The notes under the pieces are model-generated. The model searched no databases, was not told where the DNA came from, and saw nothing but the letters and a program-made list of their open reading frames with translations. From Granulicella sp. S156 (GTDB taxonomy: Bacteria > Acidobacteriota > Terriglobia > Terriglobales > Acidobacteriaceae), in contig NZ_LMUH01000025.1 in assembly GCF_009766105.1 (NCBI RefSeq), positions 501,190-565,189 on the forward strand: 64,000 nucleotides of DNA, given 5' to 3'. Within the stretch, counting starts at the first letter, position 1. Every line of letters starts with the position of its first letter. The translations under genes were made by a program, and so were the position numbers. Shown here in pieces: positions 44,364-53,066 of the stretch.

Positions 44364-46472
44364 CTACTTCCCGGGACCAACGCCTGCATGCGCCAGCTTG
44401 ACACGAGCGCCTTCGAGCTTATGCTGCACCTTCTCAACATCTGCAGGATCGGCCTCAGGCGCCAGCGACGTGGCATACTGCGCCAGCGACTTCTGCCACT
44501 CGGCCACGGCCTGCTGCAGCTTGCCGGTCTTGGCATAGATCTCTGCAAGGTGATCGAGCACGGTTGGATCATTGCCTGTCCGAGCAGCCGCCTTCTGCTC
44601 ATAGTCTTCCGCAAGGGTGTACTGCCCCTGCTTGTAATAGCCCCACGCCAGTGAATCCAGATAAGCGCCATTCTGCGGATCGTAGGATACTGCCTTTTTC
44701 AGCATGGCAACCGCTTCGTCCAGCCGAATGCCGCGGTCCACCAGCATGTATCCATAGTCGTTCTGGATAGCTGCACTCTGGGGATCGATTGCCAGACCTT
44801 TGCGGTACTCCGACTCCGCCTCATCGAACATCTTCTGCTTATCCGCAACGTTGGCCTTGTACGAGTACAGAAACACCTTATCTTCGGGCTTTGCAGAAAG
44901 GGTATCTACCTTATCCAGCGCCAGCGACGCTTCCTTCCAACGCTTCGCCCGGGAATTGATATCGGCGATCGTGAAATAGACCACGCGGTCTTCCGGAGTG
45001 CCATTCGGCTTACCGCTCAACTGAGCATTGGCCAGTTTGATAGCCTCGTCCAGTTTGCCCGCATCCCCCAACTGGCTGGCGTAGGTCAACTGAACGTCAC
45101 GGTTGTTTGGCAGCGCCTTGGCCGCATCGGCGGCCGTATGCAGAGCGTCAGCCCATCGATGGGCGTCACGATACGCCTGGATGATGCCATCTGCCGAGCG
45201 CGCCTGGAGATCATCGCTCCCCAACGCCGCCATCAGCTTGTAGGTCTCCACCGCATCCTGCGTCCTGTTGGCCTCACGGTAGACATAGGCGAGGCGCTCG
45301 AGGCATAGAACACGATTGCCTCGCGACTGCTCGTCATACTTGCCGTCTGTCGGCTCCGTCAAAGCCAGCATGTCTTTGAAGCTCTTGATAGCCTCGTCAT
45401 AGCGCCCGAGGGCGTCGTATACCAGCCCCTCGTTATAGTCGAGCTCCATGTTGTTCGAAACCAGCGCACCGGCCTTCTTCAGCGTGGCCAGTGCCTGGTC
45501 ATAGTGCCCTTGCTGGCGCTGAATATCGGCCTCGCGAATAAGCGACTGCGCATCCTGCGGATCGGAGCTGATGATGTCCGCGAAGATCTTTGCCGCGGCA
45601 TCGGTCTCTCCGGCGGCGATCAGAGCGTTCGCCAATCCACGCTTCGCATCGACATTGTCCGGGTCCTGGTCGAGCGCGAGCTTATAGGCATCCACCGCCT
45701 TCTTCGGCTGCTTCAGCTGGTCGTAGATCCCTGCCAGCGCAAAGTCCATGCGAGCGCTGCGGTCATCCTCCGGCACATCGGCAATCACCTTCGCCGCATG
45801 CTCCGGATCGCCCTGCTCCGTGTACAGCCGGGCCATGCTCAGCACAACTTCTTCAGAGGTTCCATCGATCTGTTGCGCAGCCTTGAACTGCTCTTCCGCC
45901 TTGGCCGAATCGTGGTTCAGACCATAGAGCTGTCCCAGCAGCAGACGAGTCTCCAGATCATTCGGCTTGAGCTCCGCGATCTTCTGGTACTCCTTGATCG
46001 CCAACTGCAGCATGTCGTTGGATTGCGGCCCCTGGCCGTCGCCCAGCGAGCGCAGATAGACCCGTCCCAAAAGCATGTGAGCATCCGCATCGTCAGGATG
46101 CTTGTCCACCTGCTCCTGCGCAGCCGTAACGGCTTCGCGAATCCGCCCCAGCTTGAAATAGAGGTTAGACAAGCCGTCCTGCAGCAAACGTGAGCCAGGA
46201 TCGGCGTCGAGCGCGAGCTTGTACTGCTCAATGGCCTGTGTGGCGAGATCCTGCCGCCCACCGCTGGAGGCCTCATCTTCATAAATCTTCGCCAAACCAT
46301 AGTGGTAGTACGAAGCAGATCGGTCGAACGCGTCAGGAGCAGCTGGGGCCGGGACAGGGGCAACCGTCTTCGCGGTTGCATTCTGCGCAAGCATACGGCC
46401 GGAGCCAGCGAACGAGAGAAGGACTACGGTGCAGCAGAGAGGCAAAAGTGAAGTACGTAAAACTGGGCTCAT
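44364..46472 (-). CDS. Secreted TPR-repeat protein
   Basis: Exported protein of 702 residues made almost entirely of tetratricopeptide repeats. A Sec signal (TVVLLSFAGSGRMLAQ) is followed by a short Ala/Pro linker and then at least 14 TPR-like pairs, for example SLIREADIQRQQGHYDQALA, YNEGLVYDALGRYDEAIKSF and LAWGYYKQGQYTLAEDYEQK. AGGAC precedes the ATG. TPR superhelices act as protein-binding scaffolds; partners are unknown, and no catalytic domain is seen. It converges on hpnH and is followed upstream by purH with a repeat between them. Confidence 0.88.
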   Translation of the reverse strand: MSPVLRTSLLPLCCTVVLLSFAGSGRMLAQNATAKTVAPVPAPAAPDAFDRSASYYHYGLAKIYEDEASSGGRQDLATQAIEQYKLALDADPGSRLLQDGLSNLYFKLGRIREAVTAAQEQVDKHPDDADAHMLLGRVYLRSLGDGQGPQSNDMLQLAIKEYQKIAELKPNDLETRLLLGQLYGLNHDSAKAEEQFKAAQQIDGTSEEVVLSMARLYTEQGDPEHAAKVIADVPEDDRSARMDFALAGIYDQLKQPKKAVDAYKLALDQDPDNVDAKRGLANALIAAGETDAAAKIFADIISSDPQDAQSLIREADIQRQQGHYDQALATLKKAGALVSNNMELDYNEGLVYDALGRYDEAIKSFKDMLALTEPTDGKYDEQSRGNRVLCLERLAYVYREANRTQDAVETYKLMAALGSDDLQARSADGIIQAYRDAHRWADALHTAADAAKALPNNRDVQLTYASQLGDAGKLDEAIKLANAQLSGKPNGTPEDRVVYFTIADINSRAKRWKEASLALDKVDTLSAKPEDKVFLYSYKANVADKQKMFDEAESEYRKGLAIDPQSAAIQNDYGYMLVDRGIRLDEAVAMLKKAVSYDPQNGAYLDSLAWGYYKQGQYTLAEDYEQKAAARTGNDPTVLDHLAEIYAKTGKLQQAVAEWQKSLAQYATSLAPEADPADVEKVQHKLEGARVKLAHAGVGPGK

Positions 46473-46616
46473 GGGCAGGTCCTGTTAAAACACTCGTTCT
46501 AATTCCTTAGACGGCACTGTACAGGGTTTGGATGCTGATTGCCATGCCTTCCGCCGAAATCCGCCTAAAACTCAAGGGTTTCGAGGATGCACGCAAAACA
46601 AAATCTTAATATTCAG

Positions 46617-46689
46617 AGATTTCGCGGAGGTCAGCACGGATACCGTGGCGACCTCCGCGAAACCTCCGCGCCCTCTGCGTTAAAGGCTT
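46617..46689. repeat. Dispersed palindromic repeat, copy A (partial)
   Basis: Contains ACCTCCGCG-CCCTCTGCGTTAAAGGC, the core of the repeat family found at 49386, 50101, 52905, 54504 and 55391. It abuts the 3' end of purH and has its own internal TTTCGCGGAGGT/ACCTCCGCGAAA inverted repeat. Confidence 0.65.
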
Positions 46690-48270
46690 TTACCCATGCC
46701 GGAAGTGCCGCATCCCCGTAAAGACCATCGCCAACCCCAGCCGGTCTGCCGCGGCAATGACCTCAGGGTCACGCACCGAGCCACCTGGCTGAATGATGGC
46801 CGTAGCCCCCGACTCCGCAATCAACTCCAGGCCGTCCGGAAAGGGGAAAAAGGCGTCCGAAGCAGCAACCGTTCCCTTGAGAGGCAAGGCCGCCTTCATC
46901 GCGCCAAATTTCGCGGCAGCCACTCGACTCATCTGCCCCGCGCCCACGCCGACGGTCTGCCCAAAGCCTCCATCGAACCGCGCATAGACGATAGCGTTCG
47001 ACTTCACGTGCTTGCACACGCGCCACGCGAAGAGCAGCGTCGTGATCTCCTCCGCCGTCGGCTCGCGCTTGGTGACAACCTTCAATTGCTCTGCCTGCAC
47101 CATTGCCGTGTCTTCGTCCTGAACCAGATAACCGCCTGAAATCTGCTTGATCATGCGCGACGGCGTCGCCGGCTTAATCCGCAGCACGCGCAGATTCTTC
47201 TTCGCTCCCAGCGCCGCCAAGGCCTCGGGAGTGAACTCCGGCGCCACCACCGCCTCGACGAACAGCTTGGCAATCTCCGCCGCAGCCTCCCCATCGACAG
47301 TACGGTTGATGCCGATGACGCCCCCGAAGGCCGACTCAGGATCGGCAGCCAGCGCTCGCAGATAGGCCTCCGCCACCGTCGTTCCCTGCCCCACGCCGCA
47401 CGGGTTCGTATGTTTGATAATCGCCACCGCGCAGGCCTCGAACTCGCTCACCAGCGACCAGCAGGCGTCGAGGTCGACGAGGTTGTTGTAGCTGAGTTCC
47501 TTGCCATGCAGTTGCTCCGCACCGGCAATCCCCAGGCCCGAGCCGTCCACATAGAGCGCCGCGCTCTGGTGCGGATTCTCGCCGTACCGCAGCGTCGCCT
47601 GCCGAGGAGCAATGACGCGCAGGGTCACCGGCAACTCACTCATCTTTTCGAGCTTCTCCTCAGGACTATCCGGCAGCGCCTCCAGCGTCGTGGCAATCGC
47701 CGCATCGTAGGCCGCGGTGGTAGCAAAGGCCTTACGGGACAACTGCCAGCGCGTCTTCAGGCTCAATTTGCCTTCGTTGGCCTTCAACTCCTCGGTCAGC
47801 GCGGCATAATTCTCCACGCTCGAAACCACCGCAACATCCTCAAAGTTCTTCGCCGCCGAACGCAGCATCGACGGGCCTCCGATATCGATGTTCTCGATGA
47901 TCTCTTCGAGCTTCACGCCTTCGCGCGCCGCGGTCTTCTCAAACGCGTACAGGTTCACCACCACCATGTCGATGGGCCCGATGCCGTGCTTCTCCACCGC
48001 GCTCACATGCGCCGGATCCCCGCGGCGATGCAGAATGCCGCCGTGTACCACCGGATGCAGGGTCTTCACTCGGCCATCCAGCATCTCGGGAAATCCCGTC
48101 AGCTCGGCCACATCGCGCACGTCAAGGCCCGCGTCGCGCAGCGCCTTAGAGGTGCCGCCCGTCGAAACCAGTTCCACGCCAAATCCAGCCAGCGTGCGTG
48201 CAAACTCTACCAAACCCGTTTTGTCCGTAACCGACAGCAGGGCACGTCGTACAACTTTCCAGTCACTCAT
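46690..48270 (-). CDS. purH: Bifunctional AICAR formyltransferase / IMP cyclohydrolase
   Basis: Catalyses the last two steps of IMP synthesis. From ATG 48270 the product has 526 residues, close to the usual 525-530; the open frame extends to 48366 without support. The N-terminal cyclohydrolase domain ([48 protein letters not shown]) is followed by the formyltransferase domain with [10 protein letters not shown] (catalytic K-H pair), [12 protein letters not shown] and [10 protein letters not shown]. No ribosome site precedes the ATG, but TAGAAT ends ten bases upstream on the coding strand, consistent with a leaderless mRNA. Divergent from murQ. Confidence 0.96.
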   Translation of the reverse strand: MSDWKVVRRALLSVTDKTGLVEFARTLAGFGVELVSTGGTSKALRDAGLDVRDVAELTGFPEMLDGRVKTLHPVVHGGILHRRGDPAHVSAVEKHGIGPIDMVVVNLYAFEKTAAREGVKLEEIIENIDIGGPSMLRSAAKNFEDVAVVSSVENYAALTEELKANEGKLSLKTRWQLSRKAFATTAAYDAAIATTLEALPDSPEEKLEKMSELPVTLRVIAPRQATLRYGENPHQSAALYVDGSGLGIAGAEQLHGKELSYNNLVDLDACWSLVSEFEACAVAIIKHTNPCGVGQGTTVAEAYLRALAADPESAFGGVIGINRTVDGEAAAEIAKLFVEAVVAPEFTPEALAALGAKKNLRVLRIKPATPSRMIKQISGGYLVQDEDTAMVQAEQLKVVTKREPTAEEITTLLFAWRVCKHVKSNAIVYARFDGGFGQTVGVGAGQMSRVAAAKFGAMKAALPLKGTVAASDAFFPFPDGLELIAESGATAIIQPGGSVRDPEVIAAADRLGLAMVFTGMRHFRHG

Positions 48271-48280
48271 GTCGTCCATC

Positions 48281-48286
48281 ATTCTA
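48281..48286 (-). promoter_or_regulatory. -10-like TAGAAT before purH
   Basis: TAGAAT lies ten bases upstream of the purH ATG with no Shine-Dalgarno between; transcription would begin at or close to the start codon. No good -35 hexamer is visible. Confidence 0.4.
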
Positions 48287-48387
48287 AATGGCGCGCGTGA
48301 TAGAGTTTGACCACAGCCCAGAGAAGCCAGCTCTACACGCTTTGATTTAGAATGCGAAAGCATCATAAGTCAAAAGTTACATACATT

Positions 48388-49365
48388 ATGTCCTCGTTTC
48401 CGTCGCTCACTATCGAGAAGCCGCTCATTATCGAGAAGCCAATGCAACGCACTCCCGCAGACCTCCAGAGCCTAACGACGGAGAAGCCCAACGATGCGTC
48501 TACAGGCCTCGACACCAAATCCGCCATTGAAATCGCACGTATCATCAACCACGATGACACCCGGGTCGCTGCAGCCGTAAAGAAGGCTCTGCCCGAAATC
48601 GCGATCGTCATCGATATCGTTGCCCGCTCGCTCCGCGACGGCGGCCGCCTCATCTACGTCGGCGCCGGCTCCTCGGGCCGTATCGCCGCCCTGGACGCCT
48701 CCGAGTGCCCGCCCACGTTTTCCACAGCTCCCTCGCAGGTGCAGTACATCATGGCCGGCGGCCCCAAAGCCCTCGCCAGCGCTTCGGACGTCAACGAAGA
48801 CTCCCCCGAACTGGGCCAGCGCGACATCGCCCGCCGCCGCCCCACGCGCAAGGACATCGTCATCGGCGTCTCGGCCTCAGGCCGTACCCCTTACGTCATC
48901 GGCGCAACCGAGTACGCCCGCTCACGCGGCGCCAAGACCGCAGCCGTCACCTGCAATCCCGACTCCGACCTCTCGCAGGTCGCCGACGTCACCATCTGTG
49001 CCGAGGTCGGCCCTGAGATCGTCTCCGGCTCGACCCGCATGAAAGCCTCCTCCGCGCAGAAAATGATCCTGAACATGATCACCACCGGCGCGATGACCCG
49101 GCTCGGCTATGTATACGACAACCTGATGGTGAACGTGCACATGAAGAACGCCAAGCTGGTCGAACGCGGCATCCGCGTCCTGATGAAGCTCTGCGACATC
49201 GACCGCGAAACCGCGATCCGCACCATCAAGTCCGCGGGCAAATCGATTCCCATCGCCGTCGTCATGCTCAAGGCCAACGTCGACAAGATGGAAGCTGTCC
49301 GCCGCCTGCAGAAGTCCGACGGCAACGTCCGCCTCGCCATCGACGACTCCCGCCTCGAACTCTAA
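48388..49365 (+). CDS. murQ: N-acetylmuramic acid 6-phosphate etherase
   Basis: Cleaves the lactyl ether of MurNAc-6-phosphate to GlcNAc-6-phosphate during cell-wall recycling. SIS-domain protein of 325 residues from ATG 48388. Motifs: TGLDTKSAIEIARIINHDD, GAGSSGRIAALDASECPPTF (catalytic Glu in SECPP), VSASGRTPYV and GSTRMKASSAQKMILNM, as in MurQ. The N terminus is odd: a near-perfect 18-bp tandem duplication gives TIEKPLIIEKP, followed later by TTEKP, the normal start of the family (LTEKRN). The real start could therefore lie within this repeat. No ribosome site is visible. Cytoplasmic. Confidence 0.93.
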   Translation: MSSFPSLTIEKPLIIEKPMQRTPADLQSLTTEKPNDASTGLDTKSAIEIARIINHDDTRVAAAVKKALPEIAIVIDIVARSLRDGGRLIYVGAGSSGRIAALDASECPPTFSTAPSQVQYIMAGGPKALASASDVNEDSPELGQRDIARRRPTRKDIVIGVSASGRTPYVIGATEYARSRGAKTAAVTCNPDSDLSQVADVTICAEVGPEIVSGSTRMKASSAQKMILNMITTGAMTRLGYVYDNLMVNVHMKNAKLVERGIRVLMKLCDIDRETAIRTIKSAGKSIPIAVVMLKANVDKMEAVRRLQKSDGNVRLAIDDSRLEL

Positions 49366-49385
49366 CTGCGATAACAATCGAGAAC

Positions 49386-49560
49386 AAGCAACAGCCTTGA
49401 CGCAAAGTCTGCGGAGGAAACGCGCCAAGTTTCGCCACGGTCTCCGTCGCGACCTTTGCGTTCTTCCTCCGCGCCCTCTGCGTCAAGGCTGTTGCCGTTG
49501 CTTGTTCTTCTGCTTGCTCTTTCCCGCTCTAGTTAGGGATCAGCAACAACAAAGACTGCT
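49386..49560. repeat. Dispersed palindromic repeat, copy B (full)
   Basis: Left arm CAAGCAACAGCCTTGACGCA (49387-49406, continuing to 49420) pairs with right arm 49465-49504, making a long cruciform/hairpin with a loop of about 45 nt. Bases 49426-49511 are identical to 50144-50229 (86 bp). A tail with GATCAGCAACAACAAAGACT follows (49539-49558). Confidence 0.85.
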
Positions 49561-49596
49561 CACACTAGCTGTAAAATCGCGATACTCTCCTTTCTC

Positions 49597-50094
49597 ATGG
49601 CCGCCATAAATCCCCTTCGCTCGATTCGCATCTGGCTCGTGATCTTTATCATCGGTCTCGTCCTCAGCGGTGTGACCGCCTTCCCTCTTCAGTCCGAGCT
49701 ATCGCTGCTCGTCCACCTCTCTGCCAATCTTCATCTAGCGGACCACGCACCCGTCCTCAACCAATGGTTGATCACCGTGCATACCGCACTCACGGACGAA
49801 AACGCCCGCTACCCGTTCCTCGCCTACGGCACGGACTGGCTGGCCTTCGCGCACATCGTCCTGGCCATCGCCTTCATCGGCCCACTGCTGGACCCAGTGC
49901 GCAACAAGTGGGTCATCACCTTCGGCCTGATCGCCTGCGCAGGCGTCATCCCACTAGCCCTGATCGCCGGCCCACTCAGGGGGATTCCGTTCTACTGGAG
50001 ACTCATCGATTGCAGCTTCGGCATCTTCGGCTGCATTCCACTATGGATTGTCCATCGCAAAATCACACGTCTTGAAGTCCAGGCGACTCACTAA
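49597..50094 (+). CDS. Hypothetical membrane protein (165 aa)
   Basis: Small integral membrane protein with four predicted helices: about residues 11-30 (IWLVIFIIGLVLSGVTAF), 83-100 (LAFAHIVLAIAFIGPLL), 105-125 (WVITFGLIACAGVIPLALIA) and 133-152. No family name is recognised, although the compact form suggests a conserved hypothetical rather than a random frame. It is flanked on both sides by nearly identical palindromic repeats (copies B and C). GATACT lies ten bases before the ATG and no ribosome site is seen, so a leaderless transcript is possible. Confidence 0.75.
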   Translation: MAAINPLRSIRIWLVIFIIGLVLSGVTAFPLQSELSLLVHLSANLHLADHAPVLNQWLITVHTALTDENARYPFLAYGTDWLAFAHIVLAIAFIGPLLDPVRNKWVITFGLIACAGVIPLALIAGPLRGIPFYWRLIDCSFGIFGCIPLWIVHRKITRLEVQATH

Positions 50095-50100
50095 TGCTAG

Positions 50101-50236
50101 GAAGAAGCAACGGCCTTGACGCAAAGCCCGCAGAGGAAACGCTCCAAGTTTCGCCACGGTCTCCGTCGCGACCTTTGCGTTCTTCCTCCGCGCCCTCTGC
50201 GTCAAGGCTGTTGCCGTTGCTTGTTCTTCCCCCGCA
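50101..50236. repeat. Dispersed palindromic repeat, copy C (full)
   Basis: Same architecture as copy B: left arm AAGCAACGGCCTTGACGCAA, central TTTCGCCACGG segment and right arm TTCCTCCGCG to GTTGCTTG. 86 bp are identical to copy B. Its end touches the stop codon of the permease gene. Confidence 0.85.
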
Positions 50237-52789
50237 CTAGTCCGCGCGCAGAGCAGTTACCGGTTCTACGCTCGCTGCGCGCTGTGCCGGAATGAAGCTC
50301 GCAATCAATGCACTTAGAAGCAGGATGGCTGTCGCACTACCCAGCGCCGCAAGGTCGACTTCTCCCACTTCATACAGGCTCGAATGCAGCATGCGACCAG
50401 CAACAAAGGACATCGTTAGCCCCAATGCCAGCCCAATCGTCACCTGCGCGAAGGCCGAGCGCAGCACCAGCATAACCACATTGAGCCGCGTTGCTCCTAC
50501 GGCTATACGCACACCGATCTCGACTGTGCGTCGTGTGACCGCGTACGCCATCACGCCATAGAGACCAATCGACGCCAGCAGGATGGCAAGGCTGCCAAAG
50601 AGTGTGCTCAACTCGGCCACCGTTCGCTGCTGGTCGTAGTGCACATCGATCTGCTGCTGCAGCGGATGCATATCGATGATGGCGAAGTTAGGATCGACCT
50701 CTGCGAAGACCCGCCGGATCTGCGGTTCCAGCCGGCCCATGTCGCCATCGATCCACAACTGTGCGCCGCCAATGAAGTGCGCCCACTTCTCGTTTTCCTT
50801 CAGCGCACTATCGGTGTAGTGAATACTCTGCGAGAGCGCGCCGAAGACCATGGGATCGGCCGGCAGTGCAGGGTCGGCGTATTTTGCATCGCGTGCCACA
50901 CCCACAATCTCAAAACTGTCACTGTAGGCCGGCAGGTTGAAACCGAAGTGGCGGCCGATGGCATCTCCGTTCGGGAAAAACCTGCGCACGAAGGCCTGGT
51001 TCACCACCGCAACAGGACGCGTGTCTTCCTGGTCAGAAAGCAGGACGCCGCGGCCCTCCACAAGCGGCTGACCGATGGTTGCAAAGTAATCGGGTCCCAC
51101 GCGGTCGTATTGCACATGGTGCGCACTATCGCTCGGTGGCACGCCCTCGCCTGGTTTCACGACGTATTCAACCCACTGACCGTCCATAGGGCTGTCGAGA
51201 GCCACGCTCGCACTGCGGACTCCGGGCAGTGCCTCCAGCCGTACCTTCAGTTCTCGATAAAGCCTGTCGAGATCGGCAACCGTGTACTTCGCCAGAGGTG
51301 GCTCAATGGTCACGATCTCGCGATTCTCCGTGTGAAAGCCGAAGTCCTGATGACGCAGGTTATAGATACTGTGCGTGAGCATGCCCGCCACGGCCACCAG
51401 CACAAGCGAAATCGCCGTCTGCACGACGACCATCGTCCTCTGCGGCCGCCCTGCGCCGCCGCCGCTCATCGTACGGCCGGCTCCACGCATCGAAACCATC
51501 GGGTCCGTCCGCGAAGCCAGCCACGCAGGCACCATCCCTGCAATCAGGCCGGTAACAATCGATAGCGCCACGCAGAAGCCCAGCACAGGAAGCGATGGCG
51601 AAACATGCACCGGAACGACCACGGCATGACGAAAGGCCAAGCGCACAATAAGCCCCTCACCTACCCATGCAATCGCCACCCCGAGCACGCCGCCCATGAC
51701 TGAGAGCAGCAGGCTTTCAAGAAACGATTGCTGCAGAATCCGCCCCTTCGACGCTCCCAACGCACGTTGCAATGCCGTCTGCCGGCGCCGCACCATGCCT
51801 CGCGCCAGGAGTAGATTCGCGACATTGGCGCAGCCAACCAACAGCACCGCCGCGCAGATGCCCAGCAGGATACGAAGGCTGCTGCGATAAGAATCGCGCA
51901 TCTCGCCAATGCCCTGTCCGCCGGGACCAAGACGAATGGCCTGCCGCGAAAGCTGGTCCTTAAGCTGTAACTGGAACTGCGGCGGCAGCGCGCCTTCGCT
52001 TGGGAGCCAGTGCTGCAGGTCAGCGGTCAGGCGCTCGGCCACGCCTGCCGTTGTCGCACCCGGTTTCAACCGGCCGATCATGCGTAGCCACGCCATCGAG
52101 GGCACATCGTTGTAGGGAGCCTCGGCATCGGTCAGATATTCGGTCGAGAGAGGTACCCACAGGTCCATGGGATTGCTGGTGAGCGTGTCCCCGAAGAAGC
52201 CGGGCGGCGCCACGCCGACGATCGTGAAGGGAAAGGTCTCAATCTGGAAGGTCGCACCGATGATCTTCGGATCACCTCCATAATTCTGCTGCCAGGTGCG
52301 ATAGCTCATCACAGCCACTGCCGGAGCACCTCGCCTGTCGTCTTCAGAGTTAAGCATGCGTCCAGCGACCGGGTTCACGCCAAGCGTCTGAAAGTAGTTA
52401 CCGCTCACGTACTCGCCCATCAGTGCCCGCGCCTGTGCACGATCCGTACCGTAGCGCACGCTCAACACGCCCGGCTGCGCCTGAAAGGCCGCAACCTGAT
52501 CGAACTCCGGCTGCGCGGTCCGCGCCAGTTCCTTGTAGAGCTTGTACGAATAGAGGTCCCAGTCTTCCTGCAGGCCATTCGTCAGGCAGCACGACTTGCC
52601 GATGCCGATCTGGTAGAGGCGTGAAGGATCGGTCACGGGCAACGACTTCAGCATGACGGTGTCAATCAGCGAGAAGATGGCCGTGCATGCACCAATGCCA
52701 AGCGCAAGCGTGAGTACCACCGTCACCGTAAACATAGGGGCAAACTTCAACCGCCGCAGGGCATAACGAAGATCAAGCAGAAATGTCAT
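50237..52789 (-). CDS. ADOP-type ABC permease (MacB_PCD/FtsX, duplicated)
   Basis: Inner-membrane permease of 850 residues from ATG 52789, preceded by GGAAGG at eight bases; the frame opens to 52852. The domain order is the duplicated form: TM1 (TVTVVLTLALGIGACTAIFS), MacB periplasmic core, FtsX domain with three TMs (LRILLGICAAVLLVGCANVA; GCANVANLLLAR signature), a second periplasmic core after a TM near SLVLVAVAGMLTHS, and a final FtsX domain (LSTLFGSLAILLASIGLYGV). This matches acidobacterial duplicated orphan permeases, which lack an adjacent ATPase; none is encoded here. Substrate unknown; family members relate to macrolide/lipoprotein exporters. Confidence 0.92.
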   Translation of the reverse strand: MTFLLDLRYALRRLKFAPMFTVTVVLTLALGIGACTAIFSLIDTVMLKSLPVTDPSRLYQIGIGKSCCLTNGLQEDWDLYSYKLYKELARTAQPEFDQVAAFQAQPGVLSVRYGTDRAQARALMGEYVSGNYFQTLGVNPVAGRMLNSEDDRRGAPAVAVMSYRTWQQNYGGDPKIIGATFQIETFPFTIVGVAPPGFFGDTLTSNPMDLWVPLSTEYLTDAEAPYNDVPSMAWLRMIGRLKPGATTAGVAERLTADLQHWLPSEGALPPQFQLQLKDQLSRQAIRLGPGGQGIGEMRDSYRSSLRILLGICAAVLLVGCANVANLLLARGMVRRRQTALQRALGASKGRILQQSFLESLLLSVMGGVLGVAIAWVGEGLIVRLAFRHAVVVPVHVSPSLPVLGFCVALSIVTGLIAGMVPAWLASRTDPMVSMRGAGRTMSGGGAGRPQRTMVVVQTAISLVLVAVAGMLTHSIYNLRHQDFGFHTENREIVTIEPPLAKYTVADLDRLYRELKVRLEALPGVRSASVALDSPMDGQWVEYVVKPGEGVPPSDSAHHVQYDRVGPDYFATIGQPLVEGRGVLLSDQEDTRPVAVVNQAFVRRFFPNGDAIGRHFGFNLPAYSDSFEIVGVARDAKYADPALPADPMVFGALSQSIHYTDSALKENEKWAHFIGGAQLWIDGDMGRLEPQIRRVFAEVDPNFAIIDMHPLQQQIDVHYDQQRTVAELSTLFGSLAILLASIGLYGVMAYAVTRRTVEIGVRIAVGATRLNVVMLVLRSAFAQVTIGLALGLTMSFVAGRMLHSSLYEVGEVDLAALGSATAILLLSALIASFIPAQRAASVEPVTALRAD

Positions 52790-52904
52790 CCGAAGAGCCT
52801 TCCAGGCATAACAGGATGGATTCTTTATATAGTCCCCCTGCCAGAGAAACAAACCGAATCAGTACGCGAGCCGCGTCTAAACCTCATATAGCGCACCCCG
52901 CACA

Positions 52905-53030
52905 TTTCGCCACGGTCTCCGTCGCGACCTTTGTGTTCTTCCTCCGCGCCCTCTGCGTCAAGGCTGTTGCCGTTGCTTGTTATTCCCCTGCACCACTTCG
53001 AGATCAGCAGCAACTACGCTCCCTCAAACC
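52905..53030. repeat. Dispersed palindromic repeat, copy D (right half plus tail)
   Basis: Shares TTTCGCCACGGTCTCCGTCG and the rest of the central and right-arm sequence with copies B and C (one change, TTTGTG for TTTGCG), then the tail GATCAGCAGCAACTACGCTC (53002-53021) shared with copy E. The left arm is missing. Confidence 0.8.
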
Positions 53031-53066
53031 GGTCTGTATGATCGATTCGGACGCCCTTTGCAAGAG

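Noticed and set aside
47410-48300. 296-codon rightward frame opposite purH, and similar long frames opposite other GC-rich genes
   Set aside because: Antisense shadow of purH; His/Arg-rich composition and no independent start signals.
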